A stretch of DNA of 64,000 nt from G965212005 sp965212005 (GTDB taxonomy: Bacteria > Pseudomonadota > Gammaproteobacteria > Porifericomitales > Porifericomitaceae), in contig OZ243038.1 in the NCBI GenBank assembly GCA_965212005.1, forward strand, positions 1 through 64,000, given 5' to 3'. The position numbers and the translations under genes were made by a program. Positions 17,225 to 26,195 of the stretch are shown here, one piece after another (position 1 is the stretch's first letter; the number at the start of each line of letters is the position of its first letter). The notes below the pieces were generated by a model that did not search any database, was not told the DNA's origin, and saw only the letters and a list, made by a program, of their open reading frames with translations.

Positions 17225-19155
17225 CGCTGTTCGATGAGCTGCTCAACCACCGCTGGCTCGGCCAGGGTGGAGATATCCCCCAGGTCCTCCAGACTGTCGG
17301 CCGCGATCTTGCGCAGAATGCGGCGCATAATCTTTCCCGACCGGGTTTTGGGCAACGCCGGCGTCCACTGCAACAAGTCCGGCTTGGCTACCGCGCCTAT
17401 CCGCTCGCGCACCTTCCGGTACAATTCATCGCGCAGTTCATCAGAACCGCTGTGGCCTTCCTTCAGTATGACGTAGGCGTAGATGCCTTGTCCTTTCACC
17501 GGGTGCGGATAGCCCACCACCGCCGTTTCGGCGACCGCGCTGTGCGTGCTCAGCGCGCTCTCCAGCTCCGCCGTACCCAGGCGGTGCCCGGAGACGTTGA
17601 TGACGTCATCCATGCGCCCTGTGATCCAGTAATAACCGTCCTGGTCCCGCTGCGCCCCGTCCCCGGACAAGTAATAGCCGGGGAACTGTGAAAAATACGT
17701 TTCGATGAAGCGCTCGTGGTTGCCGTAGACGGTGCGCATCTGGCCTGGCCAGGAACGCTTGATGGCCAAACTGCCGCGACCGGGACCGGTCAACTCCCGT
17801 CCCTGCTTATCCAGCAGCACCGGTTCTATGCCGAAGAAGGGCAGCGTGGCGGAACTCGGTTTGAGATCGGTAACACCCGGCAGCGGCGTAATGAGCACGC
17901 CGCCGGTCTCGGTCTGCCACCAGGTATCCATCAGCGGACAGCGCCCTTCGCCTGCCACGTGATAAAACCACTCCCATGCTTCGCGGTTGATCGGCTCTCC
18001 CACCGAGCCCAGGATGCGCAGGCTGGAGCGGTCATGGCGCTGCACGTACTCTTCCCCGAAGCGCATCAGCGAGCGGATCAGCGTGGGTGCCGTGTAGAAG
18101 CTATGCACTTTATATTTTTCCACGACTTGCCACAGGCGACCGGCATCCGGGTAGGTGGGCACTCCCTCAAACATGACGGTGGTGGCGCGGTTGCATAGAG
18201 GGCCGTAGACGATATAGCTGTGCCCGGTGATCCAGCCCACGTCGGCAGTGCACCAGTAGACGTCCCCGTGCCGGTAATCAAAAATGTACTTATGGGTCAT
18301 GGCGGCGTACAGCAAGTAGCCGCCGGTCGTGTGCAGCACGCCCTTGGGTTTGCCGGTGGAGCCGGAGGTATACAGGATAAACAGCGGATCCTCCGCGTCC
18401 ATCTCCTCCGCCGGACACTCCGCCGAGGCGGTTTCCAACGCCTCGTGATACCAGGCGTCGCGCCCGGGCTGCCAATCGATATCGGAACCAGTGCAGCGCA
18501 CCACGATCACCGTGTGCACCTCGGGGCAATTCCGCACGGCCTGGTCCGCGCTTTTTTTCAGCGGGATGCGGCGTCCGCCGCGCACCCCCTCATCGGCGGT
18601 AATGAGCAGCTTACAGCCGGAGTCCAGGATCCGGTCCTGCAGCGATTCCGCGGAAAATCCGCCAAACACCACCGAGTGCACCGCCCCGATGCGGGCACAG
18701 GCCAGCATCGCCACCGCCGCCTGCGGAATCATCGGCAGGTAGATAGAGACGCGGTCGCCCTTGCCGATGCCGCGCCCCTTCAATACGTTGGCCAGTCGGC
18801 AAACCTCCTGGTGCAGTTCGCGGTAGCTCAGCAGTTGCTGTGTTCCCGGCTCGTCCCCTTCCCAGATCACCGCAATTTGCTCGGCGTGTTCCGCCAGGTG
18901 CCGGTCCAGGCAGTTGCTGCAGGCATTCAGCTTGCCGTTCCGGAACCACTGAATGTTCGCCTTGCGGTAATCCCACTGCTGCACCTGGTCCCATTTTTGA
19001 CTCCAGGACAGAAAAAGCTCGGCCTGTTCTGCCCAGAAGGCGTCAGGGTCCTCGATCGAACGCCGGTACATCCGCCGGTAGCGCTCCTTGTCGATATGAG
19101 CACTGGCGCGCACGGCATCAGGAACAGGATAGACTTTATGCGTTGACGTTAACAT
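17212..19155 (-). CDS. acs: Acetyl-CoA synthetase
   Basis: AMP-forming acetate:CoA ligase, 647 residues, the family size. It activates acetate to acetyl-CoA for the TCA cycle or PHA synthesis. Motifs: adenylation P-loop YTSGSTGKPKGVLHTTGGYL, DTWWQTETGG, YYLSGDGAQRDQDGYYWITGR, and the acetylation-regulated lysine K608 in RSGKIMRRILRK. GAGGA precedes ATG at 19155, and a REP-like repeat begins 15 bases upstream of the start. The 3' end falls in a tandem repeat. It is followed on the same strand by phaP, with its own promoter between. Confidence 0.97.
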   Translation of the reverse strand: MLTSTHKVYPVPDAVRASAHIDKERYRRMYRRSIEDPDAFWAEQAELFLSWSQKWDQVQQWDYRKANIQWFRNGKLNACSNCLDRHLAEHAEQIAVIWEGDEPGTQQLLSYRELHQEVCRLANVLKGRGIGKGDRVSIYLPMIPQAAVAMLACARIGAVHSVVFGGFSAESLQDRILDSGCKLLITADEGVRGGRRIPLKKSADQAVRNCPEVHTVIVVRCTGSDIDWQPGRDAWYHEALETASAECPAEEMDAEDPLFILYTSGSTGKPKGVLHTTGGYLLYAAMTHKYIFDYRHGDVYWCTADVGWITGHSYIVYGPLCNRATTVMFEGVPTYPDAGRLWQVVEKYKVHSFYTAPTLIRSLMRFGEEYVQRHDRSSLRILGSVGEPINREAWEWFYHVAGEGRCPLMDTWWQTETGGVLITPLPGVTDLKPSSATLPFFGIEPVLLDKQGRELTGPGRGSLAIKRSWPGQMRTVYGNHERFIETYFSQFPGYYLSGDGAQRDQDGYYWITGRMDDVINVSGHRLGTAELESALSTHSAVAETAVVGYPHPVKGQGIYAYVILKEGHSGSDELRDELYRKVRERIGAVAKPDLLQWTPALPKTRSGKIMRRILRKIAADSLEDLGDISTLAEPAVVEQLIEQRLNR

Positions 19156-19170
19156 GATGCATGGTTCCTC

Positions 19171-19207
19171 GCTAGCCGTTCAGGGTTCGTGGTGAAGCAT
19201 ATCAGCC
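19171..19207 (+). repeat. REP-like repeat, copy A
   Basis: 37-base element starting GCTAGCCGTTCAGGG and ending AGCATATCAGCC. It differs from the copy at 37936-37972 at three positions. Arms TTCA(C)/(G)TGAA and GCTA/T(C)AGC make it an imperfect palindrome. Lies in the acs upstream region. Confidence 0.8.
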
Positions 19208-19547
19208 ACTCAATCCAGGGGAACTGACATACTCAAAAAATGATTTGAATGACACGAAAAGCATAAAACGCCAGCCTGGTTCAAGTCCGGCCTTGCGCGG
19301 CAAGTCCCGGTCATGTTAGTATAGATCCAGCTCCGGGCATCTCTGGTTTGCGTCCCCGGCCTGTGCTCAGGGTGGCAAAACAGCCAGGATCCTCGGGAAA
19401 GTTTCAGGAGATTTTCTTTGCGTTGTGGCGGTGGCCTTTGATGACGTGCCTCAATCCTCGATCCCTGATCCAGCCTACACTAAATATAAATAGACTATTT
19501 TATCTGCACTTATGCGAAAATCAACCTTGCCGAAAGGGGACTCTACG
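19208..19547. other. Intergenic region between acs and egtD
   Basis: Divergent spacer of about 340 bases. An AT-rich stretch at 19480-19502 contains TATAAA (19485-19490), a possible -10 region for egtD, but no good -35 was found. Nothing else recognised. Confidence 0.4.
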
Positions 19548-20576
19548 ATGGGCATTCAGCTTCAGCGGGTGCCACCCAGCCGCAAGCTGCCCAGCCTGCA
19601 CGAGGACCTGTATAGCGGTCTGCTGAAGCCGCCGCGCTCGATCCCGTCCAAGTATTTCTACGATGCTCACGGTTCAGAGCTGTTTGAACGCATCTGCACG
19701 GCCCCGGAATACTATCCCACGCGTATGGAGAGCAGCCTGTTACTGCGATACGCCGAAGAGATCATTGCCGCGGTGCAGCCCGCCCAGATCCTGGAATTGG
19801 GGAGCGGCAGCAGCCGCAAAATCCGCTACCTGCTCAATGCCTGCAAAGCGCAGCAGGTGGAATGCAGCTACGCTCCTTTCGACGTTTGCGAGCACATGCT
19901 GCTGGAAGCGGGCACCGCGCTGCGCGAAGAGTACCAATGGCTCGATATCATGCCGCTGATCGGCGATTATCACGGCGGCCTGGAAAATCTGCCCAACGTG
20001 GACGAGCGGCGCTTTTTTGTCTTTCTGGGTGGCACGGTGGGCAATTTTTTTACTCACGAACTGGACTGGCTACTTGAGGAATTGCAGACCTGCATGCGCG
20101 CAGGAGACTACCTGTTGATTGGCGCCGATCGAATCAAAGATGAGCGAGTCCTGCAGGCCGCCTACAATGACGCCGGCGGCGTGACCGCCGAATTTAACCT
20201 GAACGTCCTGAAGGTACTGAACCGCGAAGCAAACGCGAACTTTCAATTGGATACCTTTGTCCACAACGCGGCCTACAACGGCAGCCTGGAGCGGATGGAA
20301 ATGTGCTTGATCTCGCAGCAGGAACAGCAGGTACACCTGGGACACATTGGGGAAAATCTGCAACTGGACAAGGGAGAGTCCATCCTGACGGAGATCAGCC
20401 GTAAATTCAGTCAACAGGGACTGAATCAACTGTTGGAAGCAGGCAAGCTGCAGGTGCAGCAGCACTACGAGGCCGATAACGGTTATTTTTCCCTGGTGCT
20501 CGTGCAATTACCCGAAGCGTCGCCCAGTCCGCCTCCGGACCGGGTGGTCAACTCTTCCGCTTCAAGCCTGCTATAG
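19548..20576 (+). CDS. egtD: EgtD-like histidine N-alpha-methyltransferase
   Basis: SAM-dependent methyltransferase of the EgtD family (342 residues), which trimethylates histidine to hercynine in ergothioneine synthesis. Family hallmarks: PSKYFYDAHGSELFERICTA, PEYYPTRME, SAM motif ILELGSGSSRKIRYLL, and FVFLGGTVGNFF. The frame is open from ATG at 19512, but ATG at 19548 is preferred because AAGGGG lies 9 bases upstream and the N-terminus then fits the family. No egtB (sulfoxide synthase) or egtE lies next to it; the neighbours are acs and cysB. It could make hercynine alone or work with distant genes. Family is sure; the exact product is inferred. Confidence 0.88.
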   Translation: MGIQLQRVPPSRKLPSLHEDLYSGLLKPPRSIPSKYFYDAHGSELFERICTAPEYYPTRMESSLLLRYAEEIIAAVQPAQILELGSGSSRKIRYLLNACKAQQVECSYAPFDVCEHMLLEAGTALREEYQWLDIMPLIGDYHGGLENLPNVDERRFFVFLGGTVGNFFTHELDWLLEELQTCMRAGDYLLIGADRIKDERVLQAAYNDAGGVTAEFNLNVLKVLNREANANFQLDTFVHNAAYNGSLERMEMCLISQQEQQVHLGHIGENLQLDKGESILTEISRKFSQQGLNQLLEAGKLQVQQHYEADNGYFSLVLVQLPEASPSPPPDRVVNSSASSLL

Positions 20577-20638
20577 CCGCCCGGCGGCTCACCGGCGGCC
20601 TTTCTGCTCCCGTTGTGCGGCGCCGGGTGACGTCCGCG

Positions 20639-21613
20639 CTAGTACAGGGGCAACTCACAGTTCGAAAAAAGCACCTCGCGCTTGCGCCGGTCTCGCGTCT
20701 GCGCTGCCCGGCGCACAATCTCCGCGTTCAGGTGCGGCGCGAAAAGTTCTATAAAGTCGTACATGTATCGGCGCAAGTGACTGCGATAACGAAAGCCGAT
20801 TTTCGTTATGCTGGGCTCAAACAGGTGGCCGGCGTCCAGCACCGTCAGTGCCGCGTCCTGTTCGGGTTCATAAGCCATGCTGGCAATGATCCCGACCCCC
20901 AGCCCCAGCTTGACGTAGGTTTTGATCACGTCCGCGTCTACTGCCGTGAATACCAGCCTGGGGCGCAGTTGCCGGACCCGGAAAGCGTGGTCCAATTGCG
21001 ACCGGCCCGTGAAGCCGAACACGTAGGTGACAATGGGGTACTCGGCGATGGCCTGCAGGCTGAGCGGTCGCACCCGGCTTAACGGATGATCGTAAGGGGT
21101 GATGATGCTGCGGTTCCAGCGGTAGCACGGCATCATGATCAGGTTGTCAAACCACTCCAGCGCCTCCGTGGCGATGGCAAAATCCACCTCGCCCCCGGCA
21201 ACCATGCGCGCGATCTGCATCGGAGTCCCCTGCTGCAAGTGCAGCGACACCCCCGGGTAACGGCGCATAAACTCCCGGATCACCGGTGGCATCCGGTAGC
21301 GTGCCTGGGTATGCGTGGTGGCGATGGAAAGCGAGCCCGTTGTTTCGCTGTTGCTTTCCGCCGAGATGCGGCGGATGTTTTCGACCTGCTCCAGGATCTC
21401 CTCGGCTCGCTCCAGGATTTGCTGCCCGACCGCGGTGACTTTCAGCAGTTGTTTGCCATTGCGTTCAAACAGGCGCACGCCCAACTCTTCCTCAAGCAGG
21501 CCGATCTGTTTGCTGATCCCCGGCTGTGAGGCGTAGAGCGCCTCCGCGGTCAGCGAGATATTCAGCTTGTGCCGGGTAATCTGCTGAAAGTAGCGCAGTT
21601 GCTGCAGTTTCAT
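20639..21613 (-). CDS. cysB: LysR-type regulator CysB
   Basis: Transcriptional activator of sulfur assimilation, 324 residues, the length of E. coli CysB. The start is ATG at 21613 (MKLQQLRYFQQITRHKLNIS); the open frame extends 25 codons upstream through AT-rich promoter DNA and is rejected there. Helix-turn-helix SLTAEALYASQPGISKQI at about 19-36, then the effector domain with TTHTQARYRMPPVI and GGEVDFAIATEAL, both diagnostic for CysB/Cbl. In enterobacteria the effector is N-acetylserine. It is divergent from a TauE/SafE permease, with a promoter-like sequence in the 254-base spacer. Confidence 0.94.
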   Translation of the reverse strand: MKLQQLRYFQQITRHKLNISLTAEALYASQPGISKQIGLLEEELGVRLFERNGKQLLKVTAVGQQILERAEEILEQVENIRRISAESNSETTGSLSIATTHTQARYRMPPVIREFMRRYPGVSLHLQQGTPMQIARMVAGGEVDFAIATEALEWFDNLIMMPCYRWNRSIITPYDHPLSRVRPLSLQAIAEYPIVTYVFGFTGRSQLDHAFRVRQLRPRLVFTAVDADVIKTYVKLGLGVGIIASMAYEPEQDAALTVLDAGHLFEPSITKIGFRYRSHLRRYMYDFIELFAPHLNAEIVRRAAQTRDRRKREVLFSNCELPLY

Positions 21614-21664
21614 CCGAATGCTTAGTTCTTTTAGAAATATATAAATAGCTAAGTATGCATTTTT

Positions 21665-21694
21665 ATTATATAAAACTGCGCGTAGCATATCTAA
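21665..21694 (-). promoter_or_regulatory. Candidate cysB promoter
   Basis: Perfect -10 box TATAAT (21670-21665) with TTAGAT (21694-21689) 18 bases upstream on the minus strand, about 50 bases before the cysB start. The spacer to the divergent permease gene is markedly AT-rich here. The -35 match is weak. Confidence 0.5.
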
Positions 21695-21867
21695 CCATTA
21701 TTTTTTCGTTCATTGGGAGCTGAATCGGCAATTTTCCCCGCACTGCACTGTCCCGATGCGCACCAGACCCTTATCCCCCCTCATACCCACCGTGGCCCGC
21801 TCCCCCGCCGGTCGCTCGCCCGGCCGGCGCCGGGCTGCGGGCGGTTGAGCGCGGGTCCGGAGGCCGG

Positions 21868-22650
21868 ATGGATTTCTACTACGTCTTTGCGGGCTTCGGC
21901 GTAGGTTTCATCGTCGGCCTGACCGGCGTCGGTGGCGGCTCCTTGATGACGCCCATCCTGATCATAGGCTTTGGCATACAACCGGCGATCGCGGTGGGCA
22001 CCGATCTGCTATATGCGGCGCTGAGCAAAGCGGGCGGCCTGTGGGCCCATCATCGGCGCGGCAACGTGGACTGGCGCATCGTCTGCCTGCTGGGCTGTGG
22101 CAGTATCCCGTCCAGCCTGGTGACGATCCTGGTTTTACACTCCCTGCGCGAGCAGGGCAGCCAATATGAGTCCCTGCTCATGTCCACACTGAGCCTGGCC
22201 TTGATCCTGACGGCTTCGGTACTGCTGTTTAAGGAGCCGTTGGAAAGACTGGGCGGCAAAGAGCAGTTTGCCCCCATCCGCGCCCTGCACCGTTCTCTGC
22301 GCACCCCGATGACGCTGTGCTCGGGGGTGCTCATCGGGGTACTGGTGACGCTGTCCTCGGTAGGGGCGGGGGCACTGGGGGCGGCGGTCCTGTTCTTCCT
22401 GTATCCCCGGATGCCGGCAATCCGCATCATCGGCAGCGACCTGGCTCACGCGGTGCCGATTACCGCTATCGCGGGCCTGGGTCACGCGCACCTGGGCACG
22501 GTGGACTTTTACCTGCTGGTGAACCTGGTGATCGGCGCCTGGCCCGGGATCCTGCTCGGCAGCCATTTGGGCACGTTATTTTCGGAAAAGGTGATGCGCC
22601 TGCTGCTGGCCGCCATGCTGTTTATGATCGGCGTGATTCTCGCCTTCTGA
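21868..22650 (+). CDS. TauE/SafE family sulfite exporter-like permease
   Basis: Inner-membrane protein of 260 residues with about eight hydrophobic segments. The two-fold family repeat is visible: N-terminal VGFIVGLTGVGGGSLMTPILI and second-half LIGVLVTLSSVGAGALGAAVL. The TauE/SafE family moves anions such as sulfite or sulfoacetate out of the cell. Being divergent from cysB supports a sulfur role, possibly under CysB control, but substrate and regulation are inferred. Confidence 0.9.
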   Translation: MDFYYVFAGFGVGFIVGLTGVGGGSLMTPILIIGFGIQPAIAVGTDLLYAALSKAGGLWAHHRRGNVDWRIVCLLGCGSIPSSLVTILVLHSLREQGSQYESLLMSTLSLALILTASVLLFKEPLERLGGKEQFAPIRALHRSLRTPMTLCSGVLIGVLVTLSSVGAGALGAAVLFFLYPRMPAIRIIGSDLAHAVPITAIAGLGHAHLGTVDFYLLVNLVIGAWPGILLGSHLGTLFSEKVMRLLLAAMLFMIGVILAF

Positions 22651-22762
22651 GCACCGGTCGCGTGCGCACCGGTGCACGGTGTCCCTCCGGGCGCGGGGGG
22701 AGCGGTACTGACCGGTCGCAGCCGATGCGACCCAGGGGAAGTGGGCCTTGTGCGCTACGCCC

Positions 22763-23002
22763 CTAGGAACCCTCACCACCGCCATTTTTTCGGCGGTTGG
22801 CGATGATCCGCGCCATTTGGTCTTTCAGCAACAGCTTTTCCTTTTTCATTTTTTCCAATTTGGATTCCTCGATCAACAGGCTGTGTCCCTTTCGAGCCGT
22901 TTCCACCTGTTTTTTCAACGTACCGTGTTTGCGATACAAGTGCTGAAATTGCCTGTCTTTCTGCAACAGGATTTGAACGATGTCTTGGCTTTCTTCAAAC
23001 AT
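22763..23002 (-). CDS. DUF465 (YdcH-like) small protein
   Basis: 79-residue charged helical protein. Features typical of DUF465: HLYRKHGTLKKQV in the first half and LEKMKKEKLLLKDQMARII near the C-terminus, consistent with a coiled-coil hairpin. Function unknown in the family. Convergent with the TauE-like gene. The Gly-rich end (NGGGEGS) is unstructured. Confidence 0.85.
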   Translation of the reverse strand: MFEESQDIVQILLQKDRQFQHLYRKHGTLKKQVETARKGHSLLIEESKLEKMKKEKLLLKDQMARIIANRRKNGGGEGS

Positions 23003-23476
23003 GACGACTCCTTTAATTTGAAACTTCAGACGGGCGCAACCCTTACTGACCCCCGATCAGATCACTGGGGGTGCCGGTTTTGTGGCAGGGATGGAATTGC
23101 GTCTCCTTGCTCAGGCACAGGACACGATCTCAGGAATATTACTTGTACTGGGTGAGAAACAGGGCGGATAGCCAGGTCGACTCACAGGGATTATATTTTC
23201 CATTCGCCTGGAACCGCACCGTCCGCCATCCACGAGCCCCTCGAACCCTGTGCGCGCCGGCCTCCTCTTTACCGCTTCCCTGCGGCGGTTCATACAGCTT
23301 TTACGGAGATTGAAGATCCTGCCCTCCTGCCATCGCACCGAACAAAGATCAACACAATAGAGTATCGCGTCCGACGGCTCCCCCGGAGGAGAGCCTGCCG
23401 TTGCACACGCCTCCCGGCCTCCTGCCTGACGAGGGAGCCGGCAAAGAAAAACCCCGTACCTTGCCGCGCAGTTGAG
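23003..23476. other. Non-coding gap between DUF465 and EF-hand genes
   Basis: About 470 bases. It contains a short hairpin, CCCCC at 23050-23054 pairing with GGGGG at 23067-23071. Short open frames here have no recognisable family or ribosome-binding site. No RNA gene recognised. Confidence 0.4.
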
Positions 23477-23815
23477 TTACTGGTTGGCGGGCATAAAGCC
23501 AAAGCCCCGGTAGAAGCCCTCGGAGACCTCTTTGTCGTCCATGCCCATACCCATGGTGCCCTTTTTCAGTTCGAACATGGTGACTTCCCCGTCTCCGTCC
23601 AAGTCCAGGCCCGCGAAATGATCCGCCATCCACGGCTGAAAGCCCTGGAAATCCTCACCCAGTGAGTGTGCCTTGATCTCGTCCATGGTAACGCCGCCGC
23701 TGCTGTCAGCGTCCGCTTCCATCATAACGTCAGTCCAGGGCATAAAGCCCTGTGCCCCGGCGCCCGCCGAAAATCCAAGCAAGCCGAGTAGCACTGCAAT
23801 TAGCAGTTTTTTCAT
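23477..23815 (-). CDS. Secreted EF-hand calcium-binding protein
   Basis: 112-residue protein with a signal peptide (MKKLLIAVLLGLLGFSAGAGA, cleavage probably after AGA) and two canonical EF-hand loops: D35-x-D37-x-S39-G-x-V-x-x-x-E46 (DADSSGGVTMDE) and D71-x-D73-x-D75-G-x-V-x-x-x-E82 (DLDGDGEVTMFE). Probably periplasmic or exported and calcium-binding. The C-terminal third is Met/Gly-rich (GTMGMGMDDK). No operon partner. Confidence 0.88.
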   Translation of the reverse strand: MKKLLIAVLLGLLGFSAGAGAQGFMPWTDVMMEADADSSGGVTMDEIKAHSLGEDFQGFQPWMADHFAGLDLDGDGEVTMFELKKGTMGMGMDDKEVSEGFYRGFGFMPANQ

Positions 23816-23968
23816 CTTAAATACCTCTGTAATGAAAATTAGGGTGGACGGATTTACCTCTATTGCCCGAAACGGATAGCGCCTCCTGCATGCATAAATA
23901 AATCCTTAATGCTACCGTCAAAATATAAACCGGAAACAGGCTAAATTCAACCGGGGCGTGCTGTCGCC

Positions 23969-23979
23969 ACTAGCCGTTC
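23969..23979 (+). repeat. REP-like repeat, copy B (partial)
   Basis: ACTAGCCGTTC, the conserved head of the dispersed repeat. An inverted match GAACGGCTAGT lies at 24792-24802, so the two bracket the 155-bp array. Confidence 0.5.
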
Positions 23980-24101
23980 TAAAATATGGGGTGCCCATCG
24001 GAGCCCACGCCGGCCTCGGTGTGCGGGGCCGGGCACGGGCTCCCTCCCCTGGTGGACTTCGTTTGCCTCTACCAGAAGGGCGCCTGGGCTCGCACGCCCA
24101 A
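23980..24101. other. Gene-free DNA left of the 155-bp array
   Basis: Continues the gene-free region that starts at 23816. The first part (23816-23940) is fairly AT-rich and should hold the EF-hand gene promoter; this part is GC-rich with no supported gene. Confidence 0.4.
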
Positions 24102-24697
24102 GCCCTGGGCCGGCTCCCAGCGCCTGCCGACCGGTGGCAACGGAGCCCCTGCCGCAACCCGCCGGGGGAGGACTTGTGTGCCATGTGTACTGCCTCCTCG
24201 GCCATCGAGAACGCCCGAACAGCCGGGTCGCCCGCCCCTGCAAGCATGATGCCGGCAGCCCTGGGCCGGCTCCCAGCGCCTGCCGACCGGTGGCAACGGA
24301 GCCCCTGCCGCAACCCGCCGGGGAGGACTTGTGTGCCATGTGTACTGCCTCCTCGGCCATCGAGAACGCCCGAACAGCCGGGTCGCCCGCCCCTGCAGGC
24401 ATGATGCCGGCAGCCTTGGGCCGGCTCCCAGCGCTTGCCGACCGGTTGCAACGGAGCCCCTGCCGCAACCCGCCGGGGAGGACTTGTATGCCGTGCGTAC
24501 TGCCTCCTCGGCCATCAAGAACGCCCGAACAGCCGGGTCGCCCGCCCCTGCAAGCATGATGCCGGCAGCCCTGGCCCGGCTCCCAGCGCCTGCCGACCGG
24601 TTGCAACGGAGCCCCTGCTGCAACCCGCCGGGGAGGATCTGTGTGCCGTGCGTACTGCTTCCTCGGCCATCGAGAACGCCCGAACAGCCGGTCCGCG
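24102..24697. repeat. Four 155-bp tandem repeats
   Basis: Units start near 24102, 24258, 24413 and 24568 (periods 156, 155, 155); the fourth is cut short. Each begins with GCCCTGGGCCGGCTCCCAGC or a variant. The period is not a multiple of three, so open frames here are accidental. Each unit can form a 9-bp stem (CCGGGGAGG with CCTCCTCGG, about 21-base loop); the change in unit 4 (CTTCCTCGG) keeps pairing by a G-T wobble. Confidence 0.9.
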
Positions 24698-25081
24698 CAC
24701 CCCGGCACAAACCGGAGGCTGCCTTATGGGGAGGTGGGTCTCTAAAGGCGTGCCCGGAACCCGTGTCTCTTTTTTGCACCACGCATTTCGTGAACGGCTA
24801 GTCAACCGGCGCGGGCTCCCCCGCCGGCTCCGCTCTGCCCGCACGACTCGGCAACACGCTCCCGACCGCAACCCGCCGCGCCGCCGGCCAACGGTCGGCC
24901 CCGGTCCGCCGGCTCGCTTGCGTGGCCGCCCCCGGGTCTCCGATCCGGTTTGCAGGCGGCGTTTTCCGCCGCTTTCGCGGCATCGGCCCCAGCCGCTCCT
25001 GCCGGGTCTGCCGCCCGTTGGTATATAATCCCAGATTCACTAGAATGAAGAGATACGGATACGGAGCGGAGTTTGGGCGCG
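24698..25081. other. Gene-free DNA between the 155-bp array and gloB
   Basis: GC-rich spacer with no supported gene. Contains REP-like copy C. An AT-rich spot around 25018-25055 with TATAAT (25023-25028) lies about 55 bases before gloB and is a possible -10 box. Confidence 0.4.
24771..24802 (-). repeat. REP-like repeat, copy C
   Basis: Minus strand reads GACTAGCCGTTCACG, then AAATGCGTGGTGC, matching the repeat consensus with a small insertion. Inverted relative to copy B across the 155-bp array. Confidence 0.6.
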
Positions 25082-25849
25082 ATGCCGTTGCAAATCCACC
25101 AGTTCCCGTGCTTGAGTGACAACTACGGCTACTTGGTGCATGACCGCCGGTCCGGGCAGACGGTGGCCATTGATGCCCCGGACGCTGCGGCCATCCAGAC
25201 CGAATTGCGGCGGCAGGGTTGGGGTCTCGATTACCTGTTCAACACCCACCACCATGCCGATCACGTTGGCGGCAACCTGGCACTCAAAGAGCAAACCGGC
25301 TGCACCATCTTCGGTCCGGCGGCCGAGGCGGCGCGCATCCCCGGCCTGGATCGGGCGCTGGAGGACAACGATTCTTTCTCATTCGGGGAGCAGCAGGTAA
25401 ACGTGCTGCATGTTCCCGGCCACACGCTCGGACATATTGCCTATCACCTGCCCGACGCCGGCGTGATCTTTGTCGGGGACACGCTGTTTTCGCTCGGTTG
25501 CGGCCGATTATTCGAGGGCACCGCGGCACAGATGTGGCAGTCCCTGCAAAAACTGCTGCGGCTGCCCGATGCGACCCGGGTCTATTGCGCCCACGAATAC
25601 ACCCAGGCCAATGGGAGCTTTGCGCGTACCCTGGAGCCGCGCAACCCCGATTTGCGACGTCGCTGCGAGCAGGTGGATGAATTGCGCCGCCAGGGGCAGT
25701 CTACGCTGCCGACCACGATCGGACTGGAGCGAAAGACCAATCCCTTCCTGCGGGTACATTGTCCGGACTTGCAGGAAGCGGCGGGATTGCGCGGAGCCGC
25801 GCCGGTGGCAGTGTTTGCCCGGATCCGAGGCATGAAGGACCGCTTCTAA
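25082..25849 (+). CDS. gloB: Hydroxyacylglutathione hydrolase (glyoxalase II)
   Basis: Metallo-beta-lactamase-fold hydrolase of 255 residues that splits S-lactoylglutathione in methylglyoxal detoxification. Metal motif THHHADH at residues 55-61, second histidine site VPGHTLGHIAYH, FVGDTLFSLGCGRLFEGTA, and the C-terminal glutathione-binding block ERKTNPFLR. ATG at 25082 is chosen over TTG at 25073 because MPLQIHQFPCLSDNY matches the family start. Confidence 0.95.
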   Translation: MPLQIHQFPCLSDNYGYLVHDRRSGQTVAIDAPDAAAIQTELRRQGWGLDYLFNTHHHADHVGGNLALKEQTGCTIFGPAAEAARIPGLDRALEDNDSFSFGEQQVNVLHVPGHTLGHIAYHLPDAGVIFVGDTLFSLGCGRLFEGTAAQMWQSLQKLLRLPDATRVYCAHEYTQANGSFARTLEPRNPDLRRRCEQVDELRRQGQSTLPTTIGLERKTNPFLRVHCPDLQEAAGLRGAAPVAVFARIRGMKDRF

Positions 25850-26195
25850 GCAGTGCGCCGCTAAAGGATGCAGGTTCCTGCCAGAAGTAATCGGCACCCC
25901 GGCCCAGCGCCGCTTGCAGCGCACCATAGGCTCTGCCAGGGCGTATCAGCGGGCATATCGGAGGTTGCCCGGGGCGCCCGCCGACGGCGCCTGATCCTGC
26001 ACGGGTTGGCTAACCGCCCCATCGGCTGCCCGGGGCGCCCGCCGGCGGCGCAGCGCGCCCAGGCATCATACCGGGCCGCACGGCGTATCACCCGCGGACT
26101 GAATGCAATATACTCGGTTGTAATGAGAGACAGCGAGTCTGGTCCCGCTGGCGTTTGCTCTGGCTGCGCGCCCGTGTGGGCAGGCGGTTACATGT
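25850..26195. other. Intergenic region with a 25-bp direct repeat
   Basis: About 345 bases between gloB and the DUF1244 gene. It contains a 25-base direct repeat starting TGCCCGGGGCGCCCGCCG at 25966-25990 and 26027-26051, with one mismatch and 61-base spacing. No gene or clear promoter. Confidence 0.5.

Noticed and set aside
23947..24801. Several overlapping long frames on both strands over the 155-bp array
   Set aside because: They change frame at each unit (period 155) and share no conserved protein; they follow from GC-rich repeated DNA.
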